Source: Euryarchaeota archaeon UBA561 | GTDB lineage: Archaea > Thermoplasmatota > Poseidoniia > Poseidoniales > Poseidoniaceae | DNA: 23,436 nt | Reading direction: 5' to 3' | NCBI GenBank assembly: GCA_002502295.1 | Contig: DANX01000102.1 | Coordinates: forward strand, 645 to 24,080 | In this document: positions 14,159 to 20,807 of the stretch, piece by piece | Numbering within the stretch: position 1 is the stretch's first letter | How the letters are laid out: each line of letters opens with the position of its first letter | The notes under the pieces: model-generated | Seen by the model: the letters and a program-made list of their open reading frames with translations, nothing else | What the model was told of the DNA's origin: nothing | The model's database searches: none | Made by a program: the position numbers and the translations under genes

Positions 14159-15078
14159 ACAATCTCGGCGTCCATCTCAAACTGGTCGTCGTCGCTGCAA
14201 TCTGGGGCCTGGGTTGGCCTGCTGGCCGCGTTGTCGCCACAGAACTCCCACCCATTGGCTCTGCGTGGATTCGTTATGTGATGGTCATCTTCATGTTTCT
14301 CACGTACTTGAAATGGTCGGACCAATGGGTTTTGCCGTCCAAAACTCAATGGAAACAAGTCGCTTGGATTGGTTTGTTTTCGACCTTCATCTACCAGTCA
14401 CTCTTCATGTATGGAATGCGCTACACCGCAGCAGGTGACGCCTCCTTGATGATCACGTTCAATCCACTCTTTACGGCCTTCCTCGCCGTGCTGCTTCTCG
14501 GTGAGCGAATGACGTGGAGGTTGTTTGGAGGCCTTGTTTTGGCCTTCGTTGGGGTAGCAGTCCTCTTTTTAGCATCCCCCAACACCGACATCCCCGAGGT
14601 GGAACGATGGATTGGGAACGCCTTTATTGCAGGAGCTGCCTTTTCTTGGGCGGCGTCGACCATCATCATGAAGCGGGTGATGACAGAAACGCCAGAGGAT
14701 GCAAAAGCACCCCTGAGTCCACTTCATCTCACGGTTTGGTCGTCGGTGATTGGCCTCCTCATCCTCACTCCGTGGGCGGGCATAGAAGCCCTCGAAGAAA
14801 CATGGACCATGCCCAGTGCGGAAGCTTGGGGCGGAATTGTCTTCCTGGCAGTGTTTTCGACGGTGCTCGCCTATGTTTGGTTTGCCAATGGTATCCGCAT
14901 GATCGGTGCGGGACCCGCTGCATTCTATGTTTACCTCGTTCCACCGTTCGGCATCCTCGGAGGGTGGCTCCTGCTTGACGAACAGCTCGGAACATCCCTC
15001 GTGATCGCCTTTGGACTCATCGTTGGGGGGGTTCTCCTCGCCCAATCCAAACAGACGACCACCGAGCAAGCATCATGA
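14155..15078 (+). CDS. EamA/DMT-family transporter
   Basis: The 307-residue protein has about ten hydrophobic helices arranged as two EamA repeats, with the typical opening VVVAAIWGLGWPAGRVV and the second-half WAASTIIMKRVM. TAAGDASLMITFNPLFTAFLA after helix 3 is the family's conserved region. Members export or import small metabolites such as amino acids. A four-base ATGA overlap couples it to the 178-residue gene. Context in the aryl-CoA-like operon hints at transport of an organic acid or related compound, which is inference. Confidence 0.92.
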   Translation: MNNLGVHLKLVVVAAIWGLGWPAGRVVATELPPIGSAWIRYVMVIFMFLTYLKWSDQWVLPSKTQWKQVAWIGLFSTFIYQSLFMYGMRYTAAGDASLMITFNPLFTAFLAVLLLGERMTWRLFGGLVLAFVGVAVLFLASPNTDIPEVERWIGNAFIAGAAFSWAASTIIMKRVMTETPEDAKAPLSPLHLTVWSSVIGLLILTPWAGIEALEETWTMPSAEAWGGIVFLAVFSTVLAYVWFANGIRMIGAGPAAFYVYLVPPFGILGGWLLLDEQLGTSLVIAFGLIVGGVLLAQSKQTTTEQAS

Positions 15079-15080
15079 AG

Positions 15081-15094
15081 TGGAGCGTACTCCA
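15081..15094 (+). repeat. Short inverted repeat between transporter and dehydrogenase genes
   Basis: TGGAG-cgta-CTCCA lies in the 22-bp gap between the two genes, 6 bp before the dehydrogenase start. It could be a small mRNA hairpin that tunes translation, or chance. Confidence 0.25.
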
Positions 15095-15100
15095 GCAACC

Positions 15101-15985
15101 ATGACGATTCAACGTGTGGCTGTCATCGGCGCTGGAACCATGGGTGCAGGGATTGCGCAAGTCTGTGCTCAAGCGGGCTGGGACACCAACCTCTATGATG
15201 CCTTTCCGGAAGGTTTGGAACGGGGAATGAACCGGATCGCAACGTTTTGGGAAAAGGGGATTGCACGCGGAAAGACAACACCGGAACAGCGCGATGCTTG
15301 GGCGACCATGTTGACCCCTGTCAGCGAGCTTGCGGAGGCGGTGAGGGAAGCCGACCTTGTGATCGAGGCTGTTCCTGAAATTCCGGAATTAAAACATGAA
15401 ATCTTTGCAAAACTTGACCAACTCGCCCCATCTCATGCCGTTCTTGGAACCAACACCTCATCGCTCTCAATCGCCGACATTGCGGCCACAACCAATCGGC
15501 CAGAAAAGGTGATTGGAATGCATTTCTTCAACCCTGTGCCCATCATGAAACTCCTTGAATTGGTCCACCACGACGCCACATCTGGGGAAACGATTGCTCT
15601 TGCAGAATCCGCCGGGTCCGCCATGGGCAAAACCACCATTCTTGTGAAAGACATCCCCGGTTTCGCGACAAGCCGGCTCGGTGTAGTCCTCGGCAACGAA
15701 GCCATACGCATGCTCGCAGACGGTGTAGCGAGCGCCAAAGACATTGACACCGCCATGGTTCTGGGATACAAACATCCGATGGGCCCGCTTGCGCTCACCG
15801 ATTTGGTCGGTCTTGATGTTCGTCGGGACATCCTCCTCAACCTGCAACGCTCCTTCAACGACGATGCCTACGCACCACATCCGTTGCTTGAACGTCTCGT
15901 CAGTGAAGGCCGCCTCGGCAAGAAAACAGGAAAAGGAATCTACGACTGGTCAAGCGGGCAAGCCGAGGAAACGAGCCTGGAGTAG
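15101..15985 (+). CDS. 3-hydroxyacyl-CoA dehydrogenase (3-hydroxybutyryl-CoA dehydrogenase type)
   Basis: The 294-residue enzyme oxidises 3-hydroxyacyl-CoA to 3-ketoacyl-CoA with NAD(P). It begins with the Rossmann motif VAVIGAGTMGAGIAQVCAQA, has GTNTSSLSI and GMHFFNPVPIMKLLELV (the catalytic histidine region), then VKDIPGFATSRL and a C-terminal helical domain with MGPLALTDLVGLD. Length fits the short single-function enzyme, not the hydratase-fused form. ATG 15101 is chosen because homology begins at residue 4; the longer frame from 15011 overlaps the transporter. In the operon with the BoxB-like enzyme it could act as PaaH does, or serve general beta-oxidation. Confidence 0.93.
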   Translation: MTIQRVAVIGAGTMGAGIAQVCAQAGWDTNLYDAFPEGLERGMNRIATFWEKGIARGKTTPEQRDAWATMLTPVSELAEAVREADLVIEAVPEIPELKHEIFAKLDQLAPSHAVLGTNTSSLSIADIAATTNRPEKVIGMHFFNPVPIMKLLELVHHDATSGETIALAESAGSAMGKTTILVKDIPGFATSRLGVVLGNEAIRMLADGVASAKDIDTAMVLGYKHPMGPLALTDLVGLDVRRDILLNLQRSFNDDAYAPHPLLERLVSEGRLGKKTGKGIYDWSSGQAEETSLE

Positions 15986-16003
15986 ACGAAACCCGCCCCT
16001 ATT

Positions 16004-16033
16004 GATTTAATTGGGAAGGGTTCGGTACCTTCC
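16004..16033 (+). promoter_or_regulatory. TATA box followed by an inverted repeat before the surface protein gene
   Basis: GATTTAATTG (16004-16013) is a TATA-like box about 27 bp before ATG 16036. It is followed at once by the inverted repeat GGAAGG-gttcggta-CCTTCC (16014-16033), which fills the space between TATA and start. A repressor bound there would block initiation. Confidence 0.4.
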
Positions 16034-16035
16034 TC

Positions 16036-16920
16036 ATGGACGGAACCGTACCTACGCCCTGGGGAACCATCGCCGACAGCATTGACGATTGTGAGCCCAA
16101 TTCTTCGAAAGCCACCAATGTGTCGCAGAGCGATGTGATGGGGCCAAGCCCCGTACTTCAACAGCAAATCACGCCAGAAATGGTTGCTCAAGGCTATCAG
16201 CCGGGGATGTCAGCGCAGCAAATCACAATCGGGAATGAGGGAAAAGGACCCAAAGTCCCGATGATTCTCGCTGCTGTTTTTTTGGCCATTGGCATTCTTG
16301 CCATCGCCATCAGTGGCATCGCAGGTTCCGCTTTGGAAGAAACGCTTGATGGTATTGAAACAGGCCCGTATACAACCGACCTTTTGCCTGAAGAAGCACT
16401 CATCCACACCGACGAGGATAATGCAGGAGAGACCGGTTGGTACATGCTGATACCCGGTGACCCAAAGGCCGATGATGACAGCAACGGCATACCTGATGCA
16501 TGCGATGATTTGGGCCAACTGAACATCACCGATTCCGACGGGGACGACGTTGGCGAGCGGGTGGCCACCATTGATTGCGCAAAAGACTGGGATTACTACG
16601 ACATCGAAGACCACGTCGTCGTTGGTGTCATCTGCAGCACCTTCAAAGACCAGGACAATGGAGCCAGTTCACTCAACCGATGTGAAATCGGCGAGGAAAT
16701 CTACGTCTCCAACAGCAACAACGTGTCCATGAAAGTGGTGGATTTGGACGCCATGCTCATCCCCGTACTTGGAGAGATCATGGGAGAGGGTGCCCTCATG
16801 GGCACCTCCTTTTTTGCGGGCTGTTGTTCCATGTGTGGCGGCGTGATAGCCCTCATCGTTGGCCTCATGCGCTTGGGGGGCGGCAAGAATGCCCCGCAGA
16901 TGCAATACCAAATACGGTGA
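16036..16920 (+). CDS. Two-TM protein with aspartate-rich external domain
   Basis: The 294-residue protein has a polar N-terminus, a membrane helix at about 75-97 (PMILAAVFLAIGILAIAISG), an external-looking domain of about 155 residues, and a second helix at about 258-281 containing CCSMCGG. The middle domain holds DDDSNGIPDACDD and ITDSDGDDVGE, resembling the calcium-binding aspartate repeats of thrombospondin type 3, with paired cysteines (C165 and others) that could form disulfides. I do not recognise the family. The start at 16036 agrees with a TATA box 27 bp away; ATG 16138 is an alternative. Likely a surface or envelope protein. Confidence 0.8.
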   Translation: MDGTVPTPWGTIADSIDDCEPNSSKATNVSQSDVMGPSPVLQQQITPEMVAQGYQPGMSAQQITIGNEGKGPKVPMILAAVFLAIGILAIAISGIAGSALEETLDGIETGPYTTDLLPEEALIHTDEDNAGETGWYMLIPGDPKADDDSNGIPDACDDLGQLNITDSDGDDVGERVATIDCAKDWDYYDIEDHVVVGVICSTFKDQDNGASSLNRCEIGEEIYVSNSNNVSMKVVDLDAMLIPVLGEIMGEGALMGTSFFAGCCSMCGGVIALIVGLMRLGGGKNAPQMQYQIR

Positions 16921-16921
16921 T

Positions 16922-17701
16922 TCAGTCAAAGGATGGACGCCGCTTTTCAAGAAAGGCTGCTACGCCCTCTCGGAACGCATCGGTGGTCCCCGCAGCCTCG
17001 ATCAGCGTGCGTTCATGATCGAGGTGCGTTGAGAAATCATTATCGGTTTGTACGTGCAAGAGGTGTTTTGTGGCTTCTTTGGTATGAGGGCCCCACGATG
17101 ACCAAACGGTGGCCATACCGATGGCCGTTTCCATCAACGATTCAGACGTCACCAAGACATCGATCGCCCCGTATTCGTGCGCCTGCCTTCCTGACCAAAT
17201 TTCATTGCTCATGAAGAAACGACGTGCACGTTGCTCGCCCACCAAGCGTGGGAGCAACCACGTGGTGCCACCGTCGGGTGAGAGACCCATGCCTGCATAC
17301 GAAGCAGCCATGCGAGCATCAGAGGTGCCGACGCGAGCATCGCAGGCCAGTGCTAAACCCAATCCCCCTCCGGCAGAGACCCCGTTAAGTGCAGCGACCA
17401 CAATGGTAGCAGAGGTGCGAATTCGTTGCAATAACGGATGAAGAACACCCGTCAAAGAGCGTATCAATTCGGGTGCCGTGTCGTTGTCAATGGCTTCCTG
17501 AAACGCGTGAATGTCTGCACCGGCTGAGAAGAATCGTCCGTCTCCGGTCAAGACGATGGCTTTGGTGCCGGAGTCCTTGAGGCCATCGTCAATGGCTTCC
17601 GCGATCTTCGGGAGGAAAGCTGTAGAAAACGATTGGGTTGAGGCTTGCCCTGCCATCTTGATGATGCGGATGAATTCTTTCTGCTCGACTTCAATGGCCA
17701 T
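16922..17701 (-). CDS. PaaG-like enoyl-CoA isomerase/hydratase
   Basis: The 259-residue crotonase-fold enzyme has the oxyanion motifs FSAGADI (58-64) and SAGGGLGLALACDAR (109-123). The usual hydratase glutamates are absent. Instead GLSPDGGTTWLLPRLVG (139-155) closely follows PaaG, whose catalytic aspartate lies in GLIPDCGGTWLLPR; D143 is the equivalent. PaaG isomerises the epoxide of phenylacetyl-CoA to oxepin-CoA and also shifts double bonds in acyl-CoAs. The gene starts 9 bp after the aldehyde dehydrogenase stop, so they form an operon. With the BoxB-like enzyme 3 kb away this hints at aryl-CoA epoxide processing. An unsaturated fatty acid isomerase is the main alternative. Confidence 0.87.
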   Translation of the reverse strand: MAIEVEQKEFIRIIKMAGQASTQSFSTAFLPKIAEAIDDGLKDSGTKAIVLTGDGRFFSAGADIHAFQEAIDNDTAPELIRSLTGVLHPLLQRIRTSATIVVAALNGVSAGGGLGLALACDARVGTSDARMAASYAGMGLSPDGGTTWLLPRLVGEQRARRFFMSNEIWSGRQAHEYGAIDVLVTSESLMETAIGMATVWSSWGPHTKEATKHLLHVQTDNDFSTHLDHERTLIEAAGTTDAFREGVAAFLEKRRPSFD

Positions 17702-17710
17702 GCAAGCACC

Positions 17711-19147
17711 TCACAACTTCACGTTTACGTTCTTCACCTTGGTGTAGAAACGAAGAGCGTCTTGGCTTTGTTCAACACCGATACCGGAATGCTTCCATCC
17801 TGTGAAGGCCGTCTGTGGAAATGTAATGGGGTACTCGTTGATGGAGACCATGCCGCATTCCAAATCCCTTGCGAAAGAATGTGCTCGGCTGAGGTTGTTC
17901 GTCCAAACTCCGTTAAGCAATCCAAAGGGCGTATCGTTCGCCAATTCAAGCGCTTCCTCATCCGATGAAAAGGAGGTTACGGCCAAAACCGGCCCAAACA
18001 ACTCATCCTGGAAAAGAAGGTGAGAACGGTCAACACCCGTTACGACCGTGGCTTCCATGAACGCTCCATCTCGGTCGAGCGCCTTTCCACCGAGGACCAA
18101 TGAACCGCCCTCAGCGAGCCCGGCTTCCAGCTTTTCGAGGACCTCGCTTCGATGCCGTTCATGGACAAGACTGCCGATGCGTACCCCGTCTTCCAGACCA
18201 GGGCCCACGGGCCACTTGGAAACTTCGGCACAAACCGCCTCAACCAGTTCATCGTGGATGTCCTCGTGGACCAATAAACGGGATCCTGCCCAACACATCT
18301 GTCCTGCATTCATGAAGATTCCAAAACAAATGGCCTTTGCTGCGTAGCGAAGATTTGCGTCTGGGAAGACAATGTTTGCCCCTTTACCACCAAGCTCGAG
18401 GGTGACGGGAGTCAGTTGTTCACTGGCCTTGGCCATCACGGTTTTCCCGGTTGGGACACCACCGGTTAACACCACGCCGTCGACACCAGAATGACCGGCC
18501 AAGGCATCGCCTGCAAGGGCGCCGGAACCAGTCAACACCTGGAGGACCCCTGCAGGAAGACCTGTGTCGGCCTCGTCCATGGCTTTGCTCCAAGCCAATA
18601 GGGAAAGAGGTGTCCAAGAAGCGGGCTTGGCGATGACCGTGCAGCCGGCTGCGAGGGCAGGTGCGATGGACCGAAGGGCGAGTTGGAGAGGGAAGTTCCA
18701 CGGGACGATGTGAGCGGTGACACCCAAGGGTTGGCGAAGGGTGTAGTTCAGGCGAGACCCCGGGACCGGTATGGTGCTGCCTTCGATTTTATCGGTCAAC
18801 CCCGCGAAGTATTCCAACGTCCAAGCACCATAACGTACCTCGGAGAGCGCCTCTCGGAAGGTCTTTCCATTGTTCGAAGATTCAATCACGGCCAGTTCCT
18901 TGGCCTTCGCATAGGTTGCTGCCGCCATTTTATTGAGAATGCGCCCCCGCTGTGCAGGGTCCATGGATTTCCAATCGGCGTTGTTGAGCGCCGCCCGGGA
19001 TGCTTCAACGCAGCGTTGGACATCGCCTTCGGTTGCTCTGGGCACCGAAGCCATCACTTCGCCTGTCGCAGGGTTCAACACATCGCTGGTTTCACCGCTC
19101 TCAGCAGCGCACCATTCTCCACCAATCCACATCTGTTCTTCGGCCAT
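17711..19147 (-). CDS. Aldehyde dehydrogenase (NAD(P)-dependent)
   Basis: This 478-residue member of the ALDH superfamily oxidises an aldehyde to an acid. It shows PWNFPLQLALRS with N151, IAKPASWTP with K174, ELGGKGANIVF with E251 as general base, NAGQMCWAGSR with the nucleophile C285, and ELFGPVLAV. Two features are unusual: the position equal to E195 of the classic enzymes (KPAE) is serine S177, a change often linked with NADP use, and the FTGS cofactor motif reads LTGG. Candidate substrates in this context include semialdehydes of the box or paa pathways, as for BoxD or the PaaZ dehydrogenase domain. The ATG 19147 has TTGGAAG 5 nt upstream. It heads a two-gene operon. Confidence 0.92.
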   Translation of the reverse strand: MAEEQMWIGGEWCAAESGETSDVLNPATGEVMASVPRATEGDVQRCVEASRAALNNADWKSMDPAQRGRILNKMAAATYAKAKELAVIESSNNGKTFREALSEVRYGAWTLEYFAGLTDKIEGSTIPVPGSRLNYTLRQPLGVTAHIVPWNFPLQLALRSIAPALAAGCTVIAKPASWTPLSLLAWSKAMDEADTGLPAGVLQVLTGSGALAGDALAGHSGVDGVVLTGGVPTGKTVMAKASEQLTPVTLELGGKGANIVFPDANLRYAAKAICFGIFMNAGQMCWAGSRLLVHEDIHDELVEAVCAEVSKWPVGPGLEDGVRIGSLVHERHRSEVLEKLEAGLAEGGSLVLGGKALDRDGAFMEATVVTGVDRSHLLFQDELFGPVLAVTSFSSDEEALELANDTPFGLLNGVWTNNLSRAHSFARDLECGMVSINEYPITFPQTAFTGWKHSGIGVEQSQDALRFYTKVKNVNVKL

Positions 19148-19284
19148 GATTCTTCCAAGTGAACACGCTTCAAAGGGGCATCGGTGGTATTTTTCGAATC
19201 AAATTTTGCAGTGGAGACATGGAACACGGCAGAACCCTCATGTGCCAGTGCTGCCTGCTTCTGTCCATGACCCGGAATGTAGGG
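19148..19284. promoter_or_regulatory. Divergent promoter region of aldehyde dehydrogenase and the kinase gene
   Basis: This gap holds the AT-rich run GGTATTTTTCGAATCAAATTTTGC (19186-19210). Read leftward it places a TATA-like AAAAATAC about 40 bp before the dehydrogenase start. Read rightward it lies 25 bp before ATG 19219, which is in frame with the kinase. One AT-rich core probably serves both directions. Confidence 0.35.
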
Positions 19285-19929
19285 ATGGCCCGGCGTACTG
19301 CGCAGTCCATCTCAACGCGACCGCCCCGACTGCTCATCCTCGCTGGCGCGACCGGTGTTGGAAAATCCACGGCCGCCGTTGGTCTGGCACAGCGGGCGGG
19401 ATTCACTCGTGTGATGTCCACGGACGCCATTCGTGAAATCATGCGAGCGATGGACGATGACCTCAGCCATGGAGCGTTGCATCGTTCATCCTTCTCCCAA
19501 GGCAGCAGTGGCGAACCGGTGCTCGATTGGAACGAAACATGCTTAGCCGTGGAGGCAGGAGTAACTGCGACCGTGGAACGCGCTCGCCGGGAAGGAATCG
19601 ACCTCCTGATAGAGGGCGTCCATATTACCCCAAGCGCTCGACTTCTGAAGTCTTGGGAAGAGGCGGGCGGGGTCGCTCTGGGCGTGGTAATGGTCGTCGA
19701 TGAGGAGCGAGCACACCAAAACATGCTGAAATTGAGGGATGCGCACTCCTACCGACGTTCAGACCGTTACCTGGCCAACTTCTCCCGGATCAGGTCCATC
19801 CAAGCAGGTCTGATTGAGCGCGCAAAAATAGCCAACTGGCCGATGGTTGATCCGACGCGTGTCGAAAACGATGTTGACCGTATTTTCACCCTGCTTAACA
19901 GGGCATTGGATGACCATCAAGAAGATTGA
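19285..19929 (+). CDS. 2-phosphoglycerate-kinase-like P-loop kinase
   Basis: The product of about 214 residues has a Walker A motif GATGVGKST near residue 21, MSTDAIREIMR after it, LLIEGVHITPS at mid-protein and a C-terminal RYLANFSRIRSIQAGL. These match archaeal 2-phosphoglycerate kinase, which makes 2,3-bisphosphoglycerate for cyclic 2,3-diphosphoglycerate in methanogens. Whether this organism makes that solute is not shown. The methanogen enzyme has an extra N-terminal region that is missing here. I start at ATG 19285, just before the homology; in-frame ATGs at 19267, 19219 and 19159 exist, and the upstream residues look non-conserved. Its 3' end overlaps the convergent pilin-like gene by 13 bp. 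Confidence 0.75.
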   Translation: MARRTAQSISTRPPRLLILAGATGVGKSTAAVGLAQRAGFTRVMSTDAIREIMRAMDDDLSHGALHRSSFSQGSSGEPVLDWNETCLAVEAGVTATVERARREGIDLLIEGVHITPSARLLKSWEEAGGVALGVVMVVDEERAHQNMLKLRDAHSYRRSDRYLANFSRIRSIQAGLIERAKIANWPMVDPTRVENDVDRIFTLLNRALDDHQED

Positions 19930-20363
19930 ATGTCCAACGTAAAGACGACATCAAAGTTCAGCATGGCTTCACCGTCAGAGACGCCAAGTTCAGCGCGAAC
20001 CTCAAGGGTGGTCGCATCAACTTCCGTCAACTCCATGTTGGTCAATTTGATTTCCACACCACGAAGTTCTCCATGATGGAGGAAATCATCGTGAACCGTG
20101 TTAAGGGCTAACTCAGCGGCATCAACCGGTTCAAGACCACCGTCCATCCACAATTCAATCCTAGCTTGCGTTAATGCTTGAATCGAATCAAGCACCTGGT
20201 CGGTGGTATCGATGACATCATCGGAAGCTGGATCGTGGGGCAAGGTCAGCCCAGCAACTTTGACACCAAAAATGGCCATCGAGAGAAGCGACATCAACAA
20301 CACAACACCGGTAGCCAACAGCATTTGCCCCGCTTGCGCCTCACGGAGTGGAGTATTGCGCAT
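19917..20363 (-). CDS. Pilin-like/TadE-like single-TM protein
   Basis: The 148-residue product has a short polar start (MRNTPLREAQAGQ) and one membrane helix at about 13-36, then an acidic domain outside. The design resembles archaeal pilin-like or TadE-like subunits assembled by T2SS-F membrane proteins. No clear class III signal peptide site is seen. The start at ATG 20363 overlaps the stop of the preceding gene by one base (TGATG), so the longer frame upstream is not the gene. It is the last gene of the secretion operon. Confidence 0.75.
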   Translation of the reverse strand: MRNTPLREAQAGQMLLATGVVLLMSLLSMAIFGVKVAGLTLPHDPASDDVIDTTDQVLDSIQALTQARIELWMDGGLEPVDAAELALNTVHDDFLHHGELRGVEIKLTNMELTEVDATTLEVRAELGVSDGEAMLNFDVVFTLDIQSS

Positions 20364-20803
20364 CAAGCACCACCTCCACGGGCCCAGACGTCGAGGGAGA
20401 CCGTCCATACGTACGGGCCAATGACAACGAGGTGATGCACGGCTACAGTTCCGCCCGATGGCGTACCGACGGTCCCGTGTGGAGTTGCAACGGAACTGTC
20501 CTTCGCCAGCCAGCAGTTTGCTTCCTTCCCTGGAGCGATGGCCGACTGAAGAAGTTCACATGCTTCCTCACGATGATCGTTCGATAACAACTCCTCGAGG
20601 CGATTCTCGCCCTCAATTTCAGCATCCAACCCCAAACCGTAACGAATGGCATCATCCGCAGCCATTTCCAACGACGAATCCAGAGCAACAGAGGCTGAGT
20701 CTGGTACGTGAACCCGAATCAAAAACGTGGCTGACATAAAAAAAAGCCAAAACAGCGTCAGCATTTCCAAAATATGGATCTGCGCCTCTTCGTCTTGACG
20801 CAT
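20363..20803 (-). CDS. Pilin-like single-TM protein
   Basis: The 146-residue product starts MRQDEEAQIHILEML and has one membrane helix at about 10-29 (LEMLTLFWLFFMSATFLI), then a domain with several acidic stretches and two cysteines. It has the same overall design as the following gene, so the pair are likely minor pilins or accessory subunits of the same machine. A GGAGGT ribosome site lies 7 nt before ATG 20803, inside the end of the T2SS-F gene, which supports this start over an upstream frame opening at 20839. Confidence 0.75.
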   Translation of the reverse strand: MRQDEEAQIHILEMLTLFWLFFMSATFLIRVHVPDSASVALDSSLEMAADDAIRYGLGLDAEIEGENRLEELLSNDHREEACELLQSAIAPGKEANCWLAKDSSVATPHGTVGTPSGGTVAVHHLVVIGPYVWTVSLDVWARGGGA

Positions 20804-20807
20804 GACG

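Noticed and set aside
14569..15069. Antisense frame of 166 residues opposite the transporter
   Set aside because: Composition is typical of a shadow of a membrane protein gene and no domain is visible.
15011..15100. Upstream extension of the 3-hydroxyacyl-CoA dehydrogenase
   Set aside because: It lies within the transporter gene and the Rossmann fold begins three residues after ATG 15101.
19159..19284. N-terminal extension of the kinase from ATG 19159 or 19219
   Set aside because: The residues look random and cover the divergent promoter. The 19219 start is not fully excluded because a TATA-like box lies 25 bp upstream.
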